A DNA stretch of 8,824 nt from Anaerolineae bacterium. GTDB lineage: Bacteria > Chloroflexota > Anaerolineae > E26-bin7. Location: NCBI GenBank assembly GCA_029933115.1, contig JAOZOT010000131.1:1-8824 (forward strand), written 5' to 3'. How positions within the stretch are numbered: position 1 is the stretch's first letter; each line of letters starts with the position of its first letter. A model generated the notes under the pieces. That model did no database searches and was not told the origin of the DNA. It saw only the letters and a program-made list of their open reading frames with translations. The position numbers and the translations under genes are program-made. This document shows, piece by piece, positions 1 to 5,451 of this stretch.

Positions 1-9
1 GCGCGTTTC

Positions 10-38
10 AATATACCACATCTTTGCGGTCTTGTCAA
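10..38 (-). promoter_or_regulatory. strong sigma-70-type promoter reading leftward out of the window
   Basis: On the - strand, TTGACA (38-33) is followed after exactly 17 bp by TATATT (15-10), with a TG one base upstream of the -10 box (extended -10). The -35 box is a perfect consensus match and the -10 box matches 5 of 6. Transcription would begin near position 3-4 and run out of the window, so the gene served is not visible. It is arranged back to back with the + strand promoter at 62-90. Confidence 0.65.
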
Positions 39-61
39 TTCGACATTTTGTTCGGACCCTC

Positions 62-90
62 TTCCCAATTCGGGCAAGTTGTGGTAGAAT
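62..90 (+). promoter_or_regulatory. probable promoter of the 76-aa membrane protein gene
   Basis: TTCCCA (62-67) is separated by 17 bp from TAGAAT (85-90), with TG at 82-83 giving an extended -10. Transcription would start near 97, leaving a leader of about 30 nt that carries the AGGGAGG ribosome-binding site (about 114-120) before the ATG at 126. The -35 match is weak, but the -10 box and the spacing are good. Confidence 0.5.
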
Positions 91-125
91 GAGGGTAGTC
101 CAATGCAGAGCGAAGGGAGGCGGAA

Positions 126-356
126 ATGAGTGTACGGACGAAGGCTTTGATCATCGGTGGTGTTGCCGGAGCTGCTTTGGGAGTGGCAGCAGCCTGGCTC
201 TTCATGCGTAGCGTTGAAGAGGAGGCGTTGGCCGTAGAAGGAGCAGGGGAGGAGGCGGTTGTGCCGCGAACTATTGGCGTAGGCCAGGTGGTACGACTTG
301 GCATCTCCATTCTCGGTGTCCTCCGTCAAATCGTTGACTTGGGACGGGGAGAGTGA
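126..356 (+). CDS. small single-pass membrane protein of unknown function
   Basis: This 76-aa protein has one clear membrane segment at about residues 7-27, rich in Ala, Gly and Val with a Lys just before it. An acidic, Glu-rich stretch follows at 31-43, then a second hydrophobic or amphipathic segment at about 53-72. The layout resembles small YtxH-like or envelope-anchored proteins, but I recognise no family motif and assign no function. The start is well supported: AGGGAGG lies about 7 nt upstream of the ATG, and an extended -10 promoter precedes it. It is probably transcribed alone, because a 230-bp gap with a large inverted repeat separates it from ttuA. The GC-rich codon use and the ribosome-binding site argue for a real gene; the antisense reading frame over the same DNA has neither. 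Confidence 0.7.
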   Translation: MSVRTKALIIGGVAGAALGVAAAWLFMRSVEEEALAVEGAGEEAVVPRTIGVGQVVRLGISILGVLRQIVDLGRGE

Positions 357-391
357 CGAGAAGCCAACGGCTTGGCGGATTAACAACTCAG

Positions 392-509
392 AGCGTGTCT
401 GAAAATTCAGGGGAGCGGCGCTCGTAGTAACGACTTCAGTCGTTTTTAGCCGCAGAGCACCGGTCATTAGCGACTCAAGTCGCCACTACGAGCATTTTTC
501 AGACACGCT
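392..509. mobile_element. MITE-like nested inverted-repeat element, about 118 bp
   Basis: The outer arms AGCGTGTCTGAAAA (392-405) and its exact reverse complement (496-509) enclose a second pair of 23-bp arms (420-442 and 471-493) that match at 20 of 23 positions. The whole can fold into one long hairpin. It has no coding capacity. The inner arms belong to the same repeat family as 2951-3061. Non-autonomous transposable element is inferred from the structure; I could not define a target-site duplication. Transcribed, the hairpin could also act as a transcript boundary after the 76-aa gene. Confidence 0.65.
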
Positions 510-532
510 GTCAACGGGTCACGAGTTGGGGG

Positions 533-578
533 GTCAATGAGCGCTGCGCTGGCTCATTGACTTGTTGCCCCATTGACC
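533..578 (+). repeat. alternative hairpins in the ttuA leader
   Basis: GTCAATGAGC (533-542) is a perfect 10-bp inverted match to GCTCATTGAC (552-561). The same left arm, as GGTCAATG (532-539), can instead pair with CATTGACC (571-578), just upstream of the ttuA start at 590. The two pairings exclude each other, as in an attenuator, but there is no T-tract, so this may only be repeat debris. It is seen in the sequence; a regulatory role is not shown. Confidence 0.4.
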
Positions 579-589
579 AAGGTGCTGCT

Positions 590-1510
590 ATGAAGTGCAA
601 AAAGTGTGGCCGGGTGGCCGTCATCAACATGCGCCACCACAGGCTGGCCCTTTGCCAGGAGTGCTATCTGGAATGGTTTCCCCAGCAGGTTCAGCGGGCC
701 ATCCGAAAATACAAAATGTTTGGCCCCCGGGACAAAATCTTGGTGGCTGTCTCCGGCGGCAAAGATAGCCTCTCCTTGTGGGACGTTCTCTTAGATTTGG
801 GTTACCACGCCGAGGGACTTTACATAAATCTTGGCATCGGGAGTGGTGACTATTCTAGAGCGTCGTTGCAAAAAGTGGAAAAGTTCGCTGACGGGCGAGA
901 AGGGGCCGGGTTTCAGGTGGTGGACGTCAAAGAGACCTATGGCCGGTCGGTACCGGAGCTGGCCAGGACCAGACAGCGAGGACGGCGGGTTTGCTCCCTG
1001 TGCGGCCTGGTGAAACGGCATGTGATGAATCGCATAGCTTATGAAGGGGGTTACACCGCTATTGCTACCGGTCACAACCTGGACGATGAGGCTGCTACTC
1101 TCATGTCCAACACTTTGCAATGGGAGACCGGCTATCTGGCCCGTCAGGCGCCGGTGTTGCCTTCTACTCACCCCAAACTGGCCCGTAAGGTCAAGCCCTT
1201 CTGTCGCCTCTACGAGCGGGAGACGGCTGCTTATGCCCTGGTGCGGGGTATTGACTACATCTACGATGAATGCCCCTACGCTGTCGGAGCCAAGACTATC
1301 TTCTACAAAAGTCTGCTCAACCGGTTGGAGAGCCGCTCACCGGGGGCCAAGATGCAGTTCTATCTCCAGTTTCTCAAAGCAAAAGAGGAGGGCCGGTTCG
1401 TGGCAGCGGAAGGAGAGGAAGTGACGTTGAACGAGTGTCAAAGCTGCGGCCAACCGACCAGCGCCCCGGGGCTGTGCGCCTTCTGTCGTTTATGGGTCTC
1501 AGGCAAGTGA
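590..1510 (+). CDS. ttuA: TtuA/Ncs6-type tRNA 2-thiolation enzyme (PP-loop ATPase)
   Basis: This 306-aa cytoplasmic enzyme should adenylate a tRNA uridine and replace its 2-oxygen with sulfur. In thermophiles TtuA makes 2-thio-ribothymidine at position 54 using sulfur from the carrier TtuB; Ncs6-type relatives act on U34. In order there are an N-terminal zinc finger (C3, C6, C22, C25), the PP-loop SGGKDS at 55-60, the C135-x-x-C138 pair, GHN at 161-163, C228 in YDECPY, and a C-terminal zinc finger (C283, C286, C296, C299) with CGQPTS. C135, C138 and C228 fit the [4Fe-4S] ligands known in TtuA. The length is normal. I chose the ATG at 590, preceded by AAGG about 7 nt upstream, over a TTG at 557 because the zinc finger begins there. 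The gene overlaps the downstream radical SAM gene. No ttuB is visible. The family is certain; the exact tRNA position is inferred. Confidence 0.88.
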   Translation: MKCKKCGRVAVINMRHHRLALCQECYLEWFPQQVQRAIRKYKMFGPRDKILVAVSGGKDSLSLWDVLLDLGYHAEGLYINLGIGSGDYSRASLQKVEKFADGREGAGFQVVDVKETYGRSVPELARTRQRGRRVCSLCGLVKRHVMNRIAYEGGYTAIATGHNLDDEAATLMSNTLQWETGYLARQAPVLPSTHPKLARKVKPFCRLYERETAAYALVRGIDYIYDECPYAVGAKTIFYKSLLNRLESRSPGAKMQFYLQFLKAKEEGRFVAAEGEEVTLNECQSCGQPTSAPGLCAFCRLWVSGK

Positions 1511-2763
1511 GTGCTCTGATTTTCGTTCGGACCCCATATAACGCTAACAGTGTGGCGGCCCTCACGGGAGCTTTGGAGGTGGATCGGCGCTTCTCGGGCC
1601 TGGCTATCCATTTTCTGTGGGATGACGCTGAGCTGGGGCGGCAGGTGAGGGAGCTTGCGAAGGAGGGCGAGCGGCCGGTGGTGGCTTTCTCCTTCGCCAC
1701 AGCCAACGTGCCCCAAGTTGTGAAGGTTGTGGGGCGTTTGCGCAGGTGTTTATGTAGCGAGAGGTTGGCCAATGTGACCCTCGTGGCCGGTGGGCCTCAT
1801 CCTTCGGGCGATCCAGAGGGCACGCTGGAGATGGGCTTCGATGTGGTAGTAGTGGGGGAAGGGGAACGCACCTTCCCCGATTTGTTGGCCCGGCTCTTTG
1901 CCGGCGACTCGCTGACCGGCCTGGCCGGTCTTGCCTTTTGGGACGGGGGGCGGGTGATGCGTTCAGGTCGGGCACCAATGGTAGACATTGAGGCTTTCCC
2001 TCCCTTCGCTATCGGCCATGCCCGCTTTGCCCCGGTGGAGATCAGCCGGGGCTGCCCTTACGCCTGCGCTTTCTGCCAGACGCCTTTTTTCATGGGTGGG
2101 CGGATGCGCCACCGTTCGGTGGAGGCCGTGGTGCATTGGGTGAGGGAGGCCACAAGGGCGGGCTACAGCTACCTGCGCTTTGTCACTCCCGATGCCTTTG
2201 CCTACGGCTCGCCCGATGGTCGCACACCCAACCTGGAAGCTGTTGAACGATTGCTTTTTGAGGTGAGCCGGCTGATGGGCCCAGGGCCGGTCTACTTCGG
2301 TTCTTTCCCCTCCGAGGTGCGGCCAGAGAACGTGAGCGCCGAGGCTTTGGCCCTGGTGACCAGGTATGCGGCCAACGACAATATTGTCTTCGGCGCGCAG
2401 ACGGGCTCGCCACGTCTGCTCAAAGAGTTGCGGCGCGGCCACACCGTGGAGGACGTCTACCGGGCGGCTGAGTTGACCCTGCAGGCGGGTCTGAGGCCCA
2501 TCGTGGATTTTATCTTCGGGTTGCCGGGCGAGACGGAGGAAGATCGGCAATTGAGCTTGCGGCTTATGGAGGACCTGGCGGCAATGGGAGCAACCATCCA
2601 CAGCCATACGTTTATGCCCTTGCCGGGGACGCCCCTGGCCGATGCCCCGCCGGGTCGGGTGACACCTGAGATCGAGTCAATCCTGGGGCGCTTGAGCAAA
2701 GAGGGGCTCCACATTGGCCGGTGGCGGAAACAGGAGGAACTGGCGGCAACGATTTATCGCTGA
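1492..2763 (+). CDS. B12-binding domain / radical SAM protein (MJ_1487-like)
   Basis: This protein has about 423 aa. Residues 6-150 form a cobalamin-binding-like Rossmann domain, with a GGPHPS strand-loop at 100-105 and VVGEGE at 120-125; the classic DxHxxG cobalamin motif is absent. The radical SAM core follows, with CPYACAFC holding C188, C192 and C195 for the [4Fe-4S] cluster and S-adenosylmethionine. Later motifs include GAQTGS and IFGLPGETEED, typical of the B12/radical SAM methyltransferase and methylthiotransferase superfamily. It most resembles the family typified by archaeal MJ_1487, whose substrate I do not know. Two starts are possible: ATG 1492 (19-bp overlap with ttuA, no clear ribosome-binding site) or GTG 1507 (4-bp GTGA overlap, starting just before the first beta strand). 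Either implies translational coupling to ttuA, so a role in tRNA or sulfur modification is a reasonable guess, no more. Confidence 0.85.
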   Translation: MGLRQVSALIFVRTPYNANSVAALTGALEVDRRFSGLAIHFLWDDAELGRQVRELAKEGERPVVAFSFATANVPQVVKVVGRLRRCLCSERLANVTLVAGGPHPSGDPEGTLEMGFDVVVVGEGERTFPDLLARLFAGDSLTGLAGLAFWDGGRVMRSGRAPMVDIEAFPPFAIGHARFAPVEISRGCPYACAFCQTPFFMGGRMRHRSVEAVVHWVREATRAGYSYLRFVTPDAFAYGSPDGRTPNLEAVERLLFEVSRLMGPGPVYFGSFPSEVRPENVSAEALALVTRYAANDNIVFGAQTGSPRLLKELRRGHTVEDVYRAAELTLQAGLRPIVDFIFGLPGETEEDRQLSLRLMEDLAAMGATIHSHTFMPLPGTPLADAPPGRVTPEIESILGRLSKEGLHIGRWRKQEELAATIYR

Positions 2764-2812
2764 GTTTCAGTCTGCGCGGACAAAGCTGCTCCGCTCGCGC
2801 AGGCGGGTGGTC

Positions 2813-2933
2813 GGCGCACGGCGCCTCCAGGCCGCAGATTTCAATCCGGCGGCGTAGCTACCCAGGCAGGCGAGTACTACAGCTTGGAAAGCTGTAGTTT
2901 GGAACACTATCCATCGCCGGAAGGACGTGCGCC
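2813..2933. repeat. nested inverted-repeat region with a perfect 10-bp hairpin
   Basis: GGCGCACG (2813-2820) pairs with CGTGCGCC (2926-2933), and CCGGCG (2846-2851) pairs with CGCCGG (2915-2920). At the centre, ACTACAGCTT (2876-2885) and AAGCTGTAGT (2889-2898) form a perfect 10-bp stem with a 3-nt loop. It lies in the convergent gap between the radical SAM gene and the Cas4-like C-half. I see no reading frame with coding character. It may be a small non-autonomous element, or it may help end transcription from either side. Confidence 0.45.
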
Positions 2934-2950
2934 TAACTCCAATGATGTAG

Positions 2951-3061
2951 GTTCGTAGTGGCGACTTCAGTCGCTTTTCACCATTTTGAACGGCTAAAGC
3001 TGTCACTACTTGAACGGCCGAAGCCGTCACTACTTGAGTGGCTAAAGCCGTCACTACGAGC
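2951..3061. repeat. GTAGT-type inverted repeat enclosing a 24-bp tandem array (3 copies)
   Basis: The left arm (2951-2973) matches the inner arm of the MITE at 420-442 in 20 of 23 bases. The right end (3050-3061) matches 482-493 in 11 of 12. Between them, three head-to-tail 24-bp units occupy 2986-3009, 3010-3033 and 3034-3057. Each ends in GTCACTAC, and the units differ by a few substitutions. There are no spacers, so it is not a CRISPR array. It fills the rest of the 317-bp gap at 2764-3080, which holds no gene. Confidence 0.65.
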
Positions 3062-3080
3062 AGAAACGCCGGTGTCCAGG

Positions 3081-3602
3081 TTATAATGACTTGTGGCAAT
3101 CGGCCTGGTAGCCGCAGCGTCGGCAGCGGTTGGGGTTGGAATGGCTGGGGGCTACGTCGTCAGCAGCCAGATCACGCCGCATCTGGGCCAGGGTGTCCAA
3201 AAGTTCAGCCCGTAACCGGGGCGAGTAGTCTATGGCCAGAGCCCGGTCACGGTATTTGATGATGCCGTAGGGTGGGGCCTGAGCGTATTCCTCTTCTACC
3301 AGGAGACAGTAAGCGGCCAGTTGCAGCACGTGGGAGCGGTAGGGGATGGGGGGAGAGAGCGCAGACTTGACTTCCACGGGGATCACTCGTCCTCCTTTTT
3401 CGACCAGATAGTCTGGCCGGCCGGTGAGCAGATGACGTTTGGAGAAAAGAGGCTTCTCGCAGCGCTGCCAGGCCCCCGTGTCGGCGTAGATTACCCGGCC
3501 CTGGGGGAGACCGGTCTGCTCCCGTTTGCGGCGAGACCAGCGCAAAACTGCCAGGCCAGAGGCGATGAGGAGGAGGAAAAGGGCAGCCAGCAAGGTACTC
3601 AC
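3081..3602 (-). CDS. C-terminal half of a membrane-anchored Cas4-like PD-(D/E)XK nuclease
   Basis: This 173-aa protein starts with a membrane segment (about residues 3-20) followed by RWSRRKR, a positive-inside signal that places the rest in the cytoplasm. It carries the catalytic core of the Cas4/RecB nuclease family: GRPDYLV with D64, PVEVKS with E77 and K79, and the QxxxY motif (Q94, Y98). It ends with three Fe-S ligand cysteines, C160, C163 and C169, in CRRCGYQADC. The family's N-terminal helix with the first cysteine and histidine is missing here and is found in the protein at 4362-4619. I chose GTG 3602, which gives a 4-bp GTGA overlap with the L,D-transpeptidase stop and has GAAGAG about 8 nt upstream; GTG 3611 is the alternative. 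No cas1 or cas2 is nearby, so a CRISPR-adaptation role is unlikely. DNA cleavage is inferred from the motifs. Confidence 0.8.
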   Translation of the reverse strand: MSTLLAALFLLLIASGLAVLRWSRRKREQTGLPQGRVIYADTGAWQRCEKPLFSKRHLLTGRPDYLVEKGGRVIPVEVKSALSPPIPYRSHVLQLAAYCLLVEEEYAQAPPYGIIKYRDRALAIDYSPRLRAELLDTLAQMRRDLAADDVAPSHSNPNRCRRCGYQADCHKSL

Positions 3603-4360
3603 GGTGTACACTCTTCGTTCAAGGCAGTGATGATTATCGGTACCCCTTCGGGGCTCCAGGCGGTGAACCAGCGGGCATCGTCCGGGGGAAGGCGGATGCA
3701 GCCATGAGACGAGGGATAGTTGCCCAGAGCATCCAGGTCCTGGTAGACCTTGCGCCCGTTGCGATAGAGGTATGGGGCACCGTGAATGAGGATGGAAGCT
3801 CTGGACTTGAAGAGGTACCAGGCATTGTCGGCGTAGGCATTGAGGGTGTAAAAGGTTCCCCAGTAGGGACCTACCTGGCCTGTCCAGGCCGGCGTGCAGG
3901 TGTCGGGGTCGGGCTTGCCTGTGCTGACCGGGATCACTTTTATCTGCACTCCGTTCTCAAAGACGAACATTAGCTGCTCGTCCTGGTTGATGACGATGCA
4001 GCGACCCCGCTCGTCGCTGAGAGGCGGTGGGGGATGGGGAGTAGGTGAAGGGGTTGGCGTGGGGGTGGGGACCGGCGTGTGAGTCGGAGAGGGAGTGGCC
4101 GTCGGCGATGGCGTGCTGGTCGGATAGGGCCTGGGGGTCCAAATCAAAGTAGGAACCAGAGGTGGAAGAGTATTCGTGGGAGTGGCCGTTTCTTCTGTTG
4201 TTTGAGGGTCTCCGAGGGCTATCGGTATGGTTCGGGGCAGATCTGGCAAGAGACCATTGGCGAAAGCCGAAAGCCCCGCCGACAGGCACAGAGTCCCTAG
4301 TAGACAAGGGGCAAAGAACAGGCAGAGTGCTACAAAGATCACGTGTCTTTTCCTTGCCAT
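3599..4360 (-). CDS. L,D-transpeptidase (YkuD domain) with Pro/Thr-rich linker
   Basis: This 253-aa exported or membrane-anchored enzyme is predicted to cross-link or modify peptidoglycan stem peptides outside the membrane. A basic N-terminus (MARKRH) leads into a hydrophobic segment at about residues 7-35, a signal peptide or anchor. A low-complexity linker rich in TP and SP pairs covers about 53-115. The YkuD domain covers 118-248, with H193 in ILIHGA and the catalytic motif SSHGCIRLP, in which C221 is the nucleophile and H219 and R223 are the conserved neighbours. C121 and C155 might form a disulfide. It starts 1 bp after the stop of the upstream gene, with AGAGGA just before the ATG, and its stop overlaps the next start. 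It is functionally unrelated to the two Cas4-like halves on either side, which is odd. The family call is secure. Confidence 0.9.
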   Translation of the reverse strand: MARKRHVIFVALCLFFAPCLLGTLCLSAGLSAFANGLLPDLPRTIPIALGDPQTTEETATPTNTLPPLVPTLIWTPRPYPTSTPSPTATPSPTHTPVPTPTPTPSPTPHPPPPLSDERGRCIVINQDEQLMFVFENGVQIKVIPVSTGKPDPDTCTPAWTGQVGPYWGTFYTLNAYADNAWYLFKSRASILIHGAPYLYRNGRKVYQDLDALGNYPSSHGCIRLPPDDARWFTAWSPEGVPIIITALNEECTP

Positions 4361-4361
4361 A

Positions 4362-4619
4362 TCATCCTCTTACGAGTGACCAGAAGAGTAGCAGCCCAAC
4401 GACGGCAGCCAGCGACAGCAGGAGGTAGGCCAGCCGTTGCCAGCGGTGATAGCTGACGACCTGTCGCCCGTGGCGGGAGTGTTCCTCCGCGCCGGCGGTC
4501 ATCTCCTCCACGTTGTGAGAACGATAGCCCAGGACCCGCCTCAGCCACCAAGCACGGGCGCAGTATTCGTACTGGCCAATCTCGCCGGCCCGGATCACGA
4601 GGTCGTCGTTTCTAACCAT
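4362..4619 (-). CDS. N-terminal half of a Cas4-like nuclease with C-terminal membrane anchor
   Basis: This 85-aa protein matches the N-terminal part of Cas4-like nucleases. IGQYEYCARAWWL (residues 14-26) has the conserved Tyr-Cys, with C20 expected to be the first Fe-S ligand. It is followed by a Gly- and His-containing segment (GAEEHSRHGR, H47 and H50) like the family's motif I helix. A membrane segment fills about 62-80, preceded by HRWQR (positive inside), and the protein ends five residues later. The PD..EVK core and the other three cysteines are absent and lie in the protein at 3081-3602. Its ATG overlaps the end of the translin-family gene by 8 nt, and AAGG lies just upstream. Its stop is 1 bp from the L,D-transpeptidase ATG. 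On its own it should be inactive; pairing with the C-half is inferred. Confidence 0.75.
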   Translation of the reverse strand: MVRNDDLVIRAGEIGQYEYCARAWWLRRVLGYRSHNVEEMTAGAEEHSRHGRQVVSYHRWQRLAYLLLSLAAVVGLLLFWSLVRG

Positions 4620-5244
4620 TCACCTTCTCCTCGAAATCGCGCAAGGCTTGTTGCAGCTTCTCCTGGCGCAGGCTCATGGTCAGGTCTCCCCGCGTCCGCT
4701 CCAGCACCCCTCGTACCATGTCGGTAGTGCGGCGTAGGTTGCCGGTGATAGCATTGGGGAAATCAATGGTGACCAAGACGCCGTAGATGTCGTCCATCAT
4801 GGAGAGGATTTTTTCTCCCCGTTCCAGTTCCCCGTAGCGGATGAGGTCTAGCACGTGGCGGCGCAACTCGCCCGCCGCCTCGCCCAGGCCGTTGAGGTAG
4901 GCGGCGTATTCTACGCCTAGTTCGTCGGGATCGGGCAGGGGGTGGTCGGTGATGAGGGCGTAGGTGATGTTGGCCTCGGCAAATTCCTTGAGGGCATCCT
5001 GGGTATAGCCGGCGTGATAAAGGTCGGCATAGTTAGCCACGCCGTCCACCATCTCGGAGGCCAGTGCCTTGGCGGTGGCCAGAAGCTCCGTGGCGGTCTC
5101 AAACTCGCCCCGATGGGTGGCCCGGATAGCGTTGGCGCAGTGGCGGATCAGCTCCCGCGAGAGCCGTAGCGTTTCATCTCGCACTGTATTTTTGGCTTCA
5201 AAGTTGGCGCGAATCTTCTCGGCGATGGTTTCCAGATCGTTCAA
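4612..5244 (-). CDS. translin/TRAX-family protein (COG2178-like)
   Basis: This 210-aa, mostly helical protein resembles archaeal and bacterial translin-family members, which bind RNA or single-stranded DNA; eukaryotic TRAX is the nuclease subunit of the C3PO complex. Recognisable signatures are ETLRLSRELIRHCANAIRA (about residues 24-42), HRGEF (44-48), LKEFAEA (85-91), YLNGLGEAAGELRR (116-129) and LERTRGDLT (181-189). E87 and E90 fit the spacing of the catalytic glutamates in TRAX (QEYVEA), suggesting a nuclease-type member. I chose TTG 5244, which has GGGAGG 5 nt upstream and matches the family's usual beginning. An ATG at 5313 would add 23 residues with AT-rich, poorly coding codons and lies inside the MITE arm. 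The 3' end overlaps the Cas4-like N-half by 8 nt, so it heads a four-gene coupled unit. The family is fairly sure; the activity is inferred. Confidence 0.8.
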   Translation of the reverse strand: MNDLETIAEKIRANFEAKNTVRDETLRLSRELIRHCANAIRATHRGEFETATELLATAKALASEMVDGVANYADLYHAGYTQDALKEFAEANITYALITDHPLPDPDELGVEYAAYLNGLGEAAGELRRHVLDLIRYGELERGEKILSMMDDIYGVLVTIDFPNAITGNLRRTTDMVRGVLERTRGDLTMSLRQEKLQQALRDFEEKVNG

Positions 5245-5300
5245 AAGCTCCTCCCTATGCTTACCTCGCCCTTCAACTACTACTTCATCAAGGTGAATCT

Positions 5301-5427
5301 GATATATGGTCATTCTGAGCCGGAGCGCAGCGGAGGCGAAGAATCTCGTTCTCCGCCGTCGGAAAAGCGGGGGCAAAGCGGCAACGGGATTCTTCGCTCC
5401 CTTCGGTCGCTCAGAATGACATATATC
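5301..5427. mobile_element. MITE with TCATTCTGAGC-type terminal inverted repeats, about 127 bp
   Basis: The left end (5301-5320) and right end (5409-5427) are inverted copies that differ by one inserted base; both contain TCATTCTGAGC flanked by ATATAT. Inside, GCGAAGAATC (5336-5345) pairs perfectly with GATTCTTCGC (5388-5397), so the element can fold into a long hairpin. It has no coding capacity. Similar TGTCATTCTGAGC repeats are, from memory, common in several bacterial phyla. It fills most of the 207-bp gap between the DUF362 gene and the translin-family gene, upstream of the latter. No promoter in the gap is convincing; a TATATG on the - strand at the right end has only a poor -35. Confidence 0.7.
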
Positions 5428-5451
5428 AAAACCACTCTGAAAAGGTACTAC

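Noticed and set aside
362..378. Terminator hairpin after the 76-aa gene
   Set aside because: GCCAA/TTGGC is only a 5-bp stem with no T-tract after it, too weak to call.
557..589. TTG start adding 11 residues to ttuA
   Set aside because: The extra residues precede the zinc finger and overlap the leader hairpin, while the ATG at 590 has a fitting ribosome-binding site and matches the family's start.
1270..1491. N-terminal extension of the radical SAM protein into ttuA
   Set aside because: This stretch lies wholly within the coding region of ttuA in another frame, and the protein domain begins only after 1492-1507.
1963..2607. 214-aa reading frame on the - strand
   Set aside because: It is antisense to the radical SAM core, whose CxxxCxxC and other motifs are clear; the His/Gln/Pro-rich composition is typical of a shadow frame.
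2986..3057. Short CRISPR array
   Set aside because: The three 24-bp units are directly adjacent with no spacers, and no cas1, cas2 or effector gene is present.
3081..3602. CRISPR-adaptation Cas4
   Set aside because: The protein is membrane-anchored, lacks the N-terminal motifs, and has no adaptation genes or array nearby; only the nuclease family resemblance is kept.
4030..4110. GT-rich simple repeat as a phase-variation tract
   Set aside because: The units are irregular and encode a Pro/Thr linker common in exported proteins; no uniform short-unit tract long enough to slip is seen.
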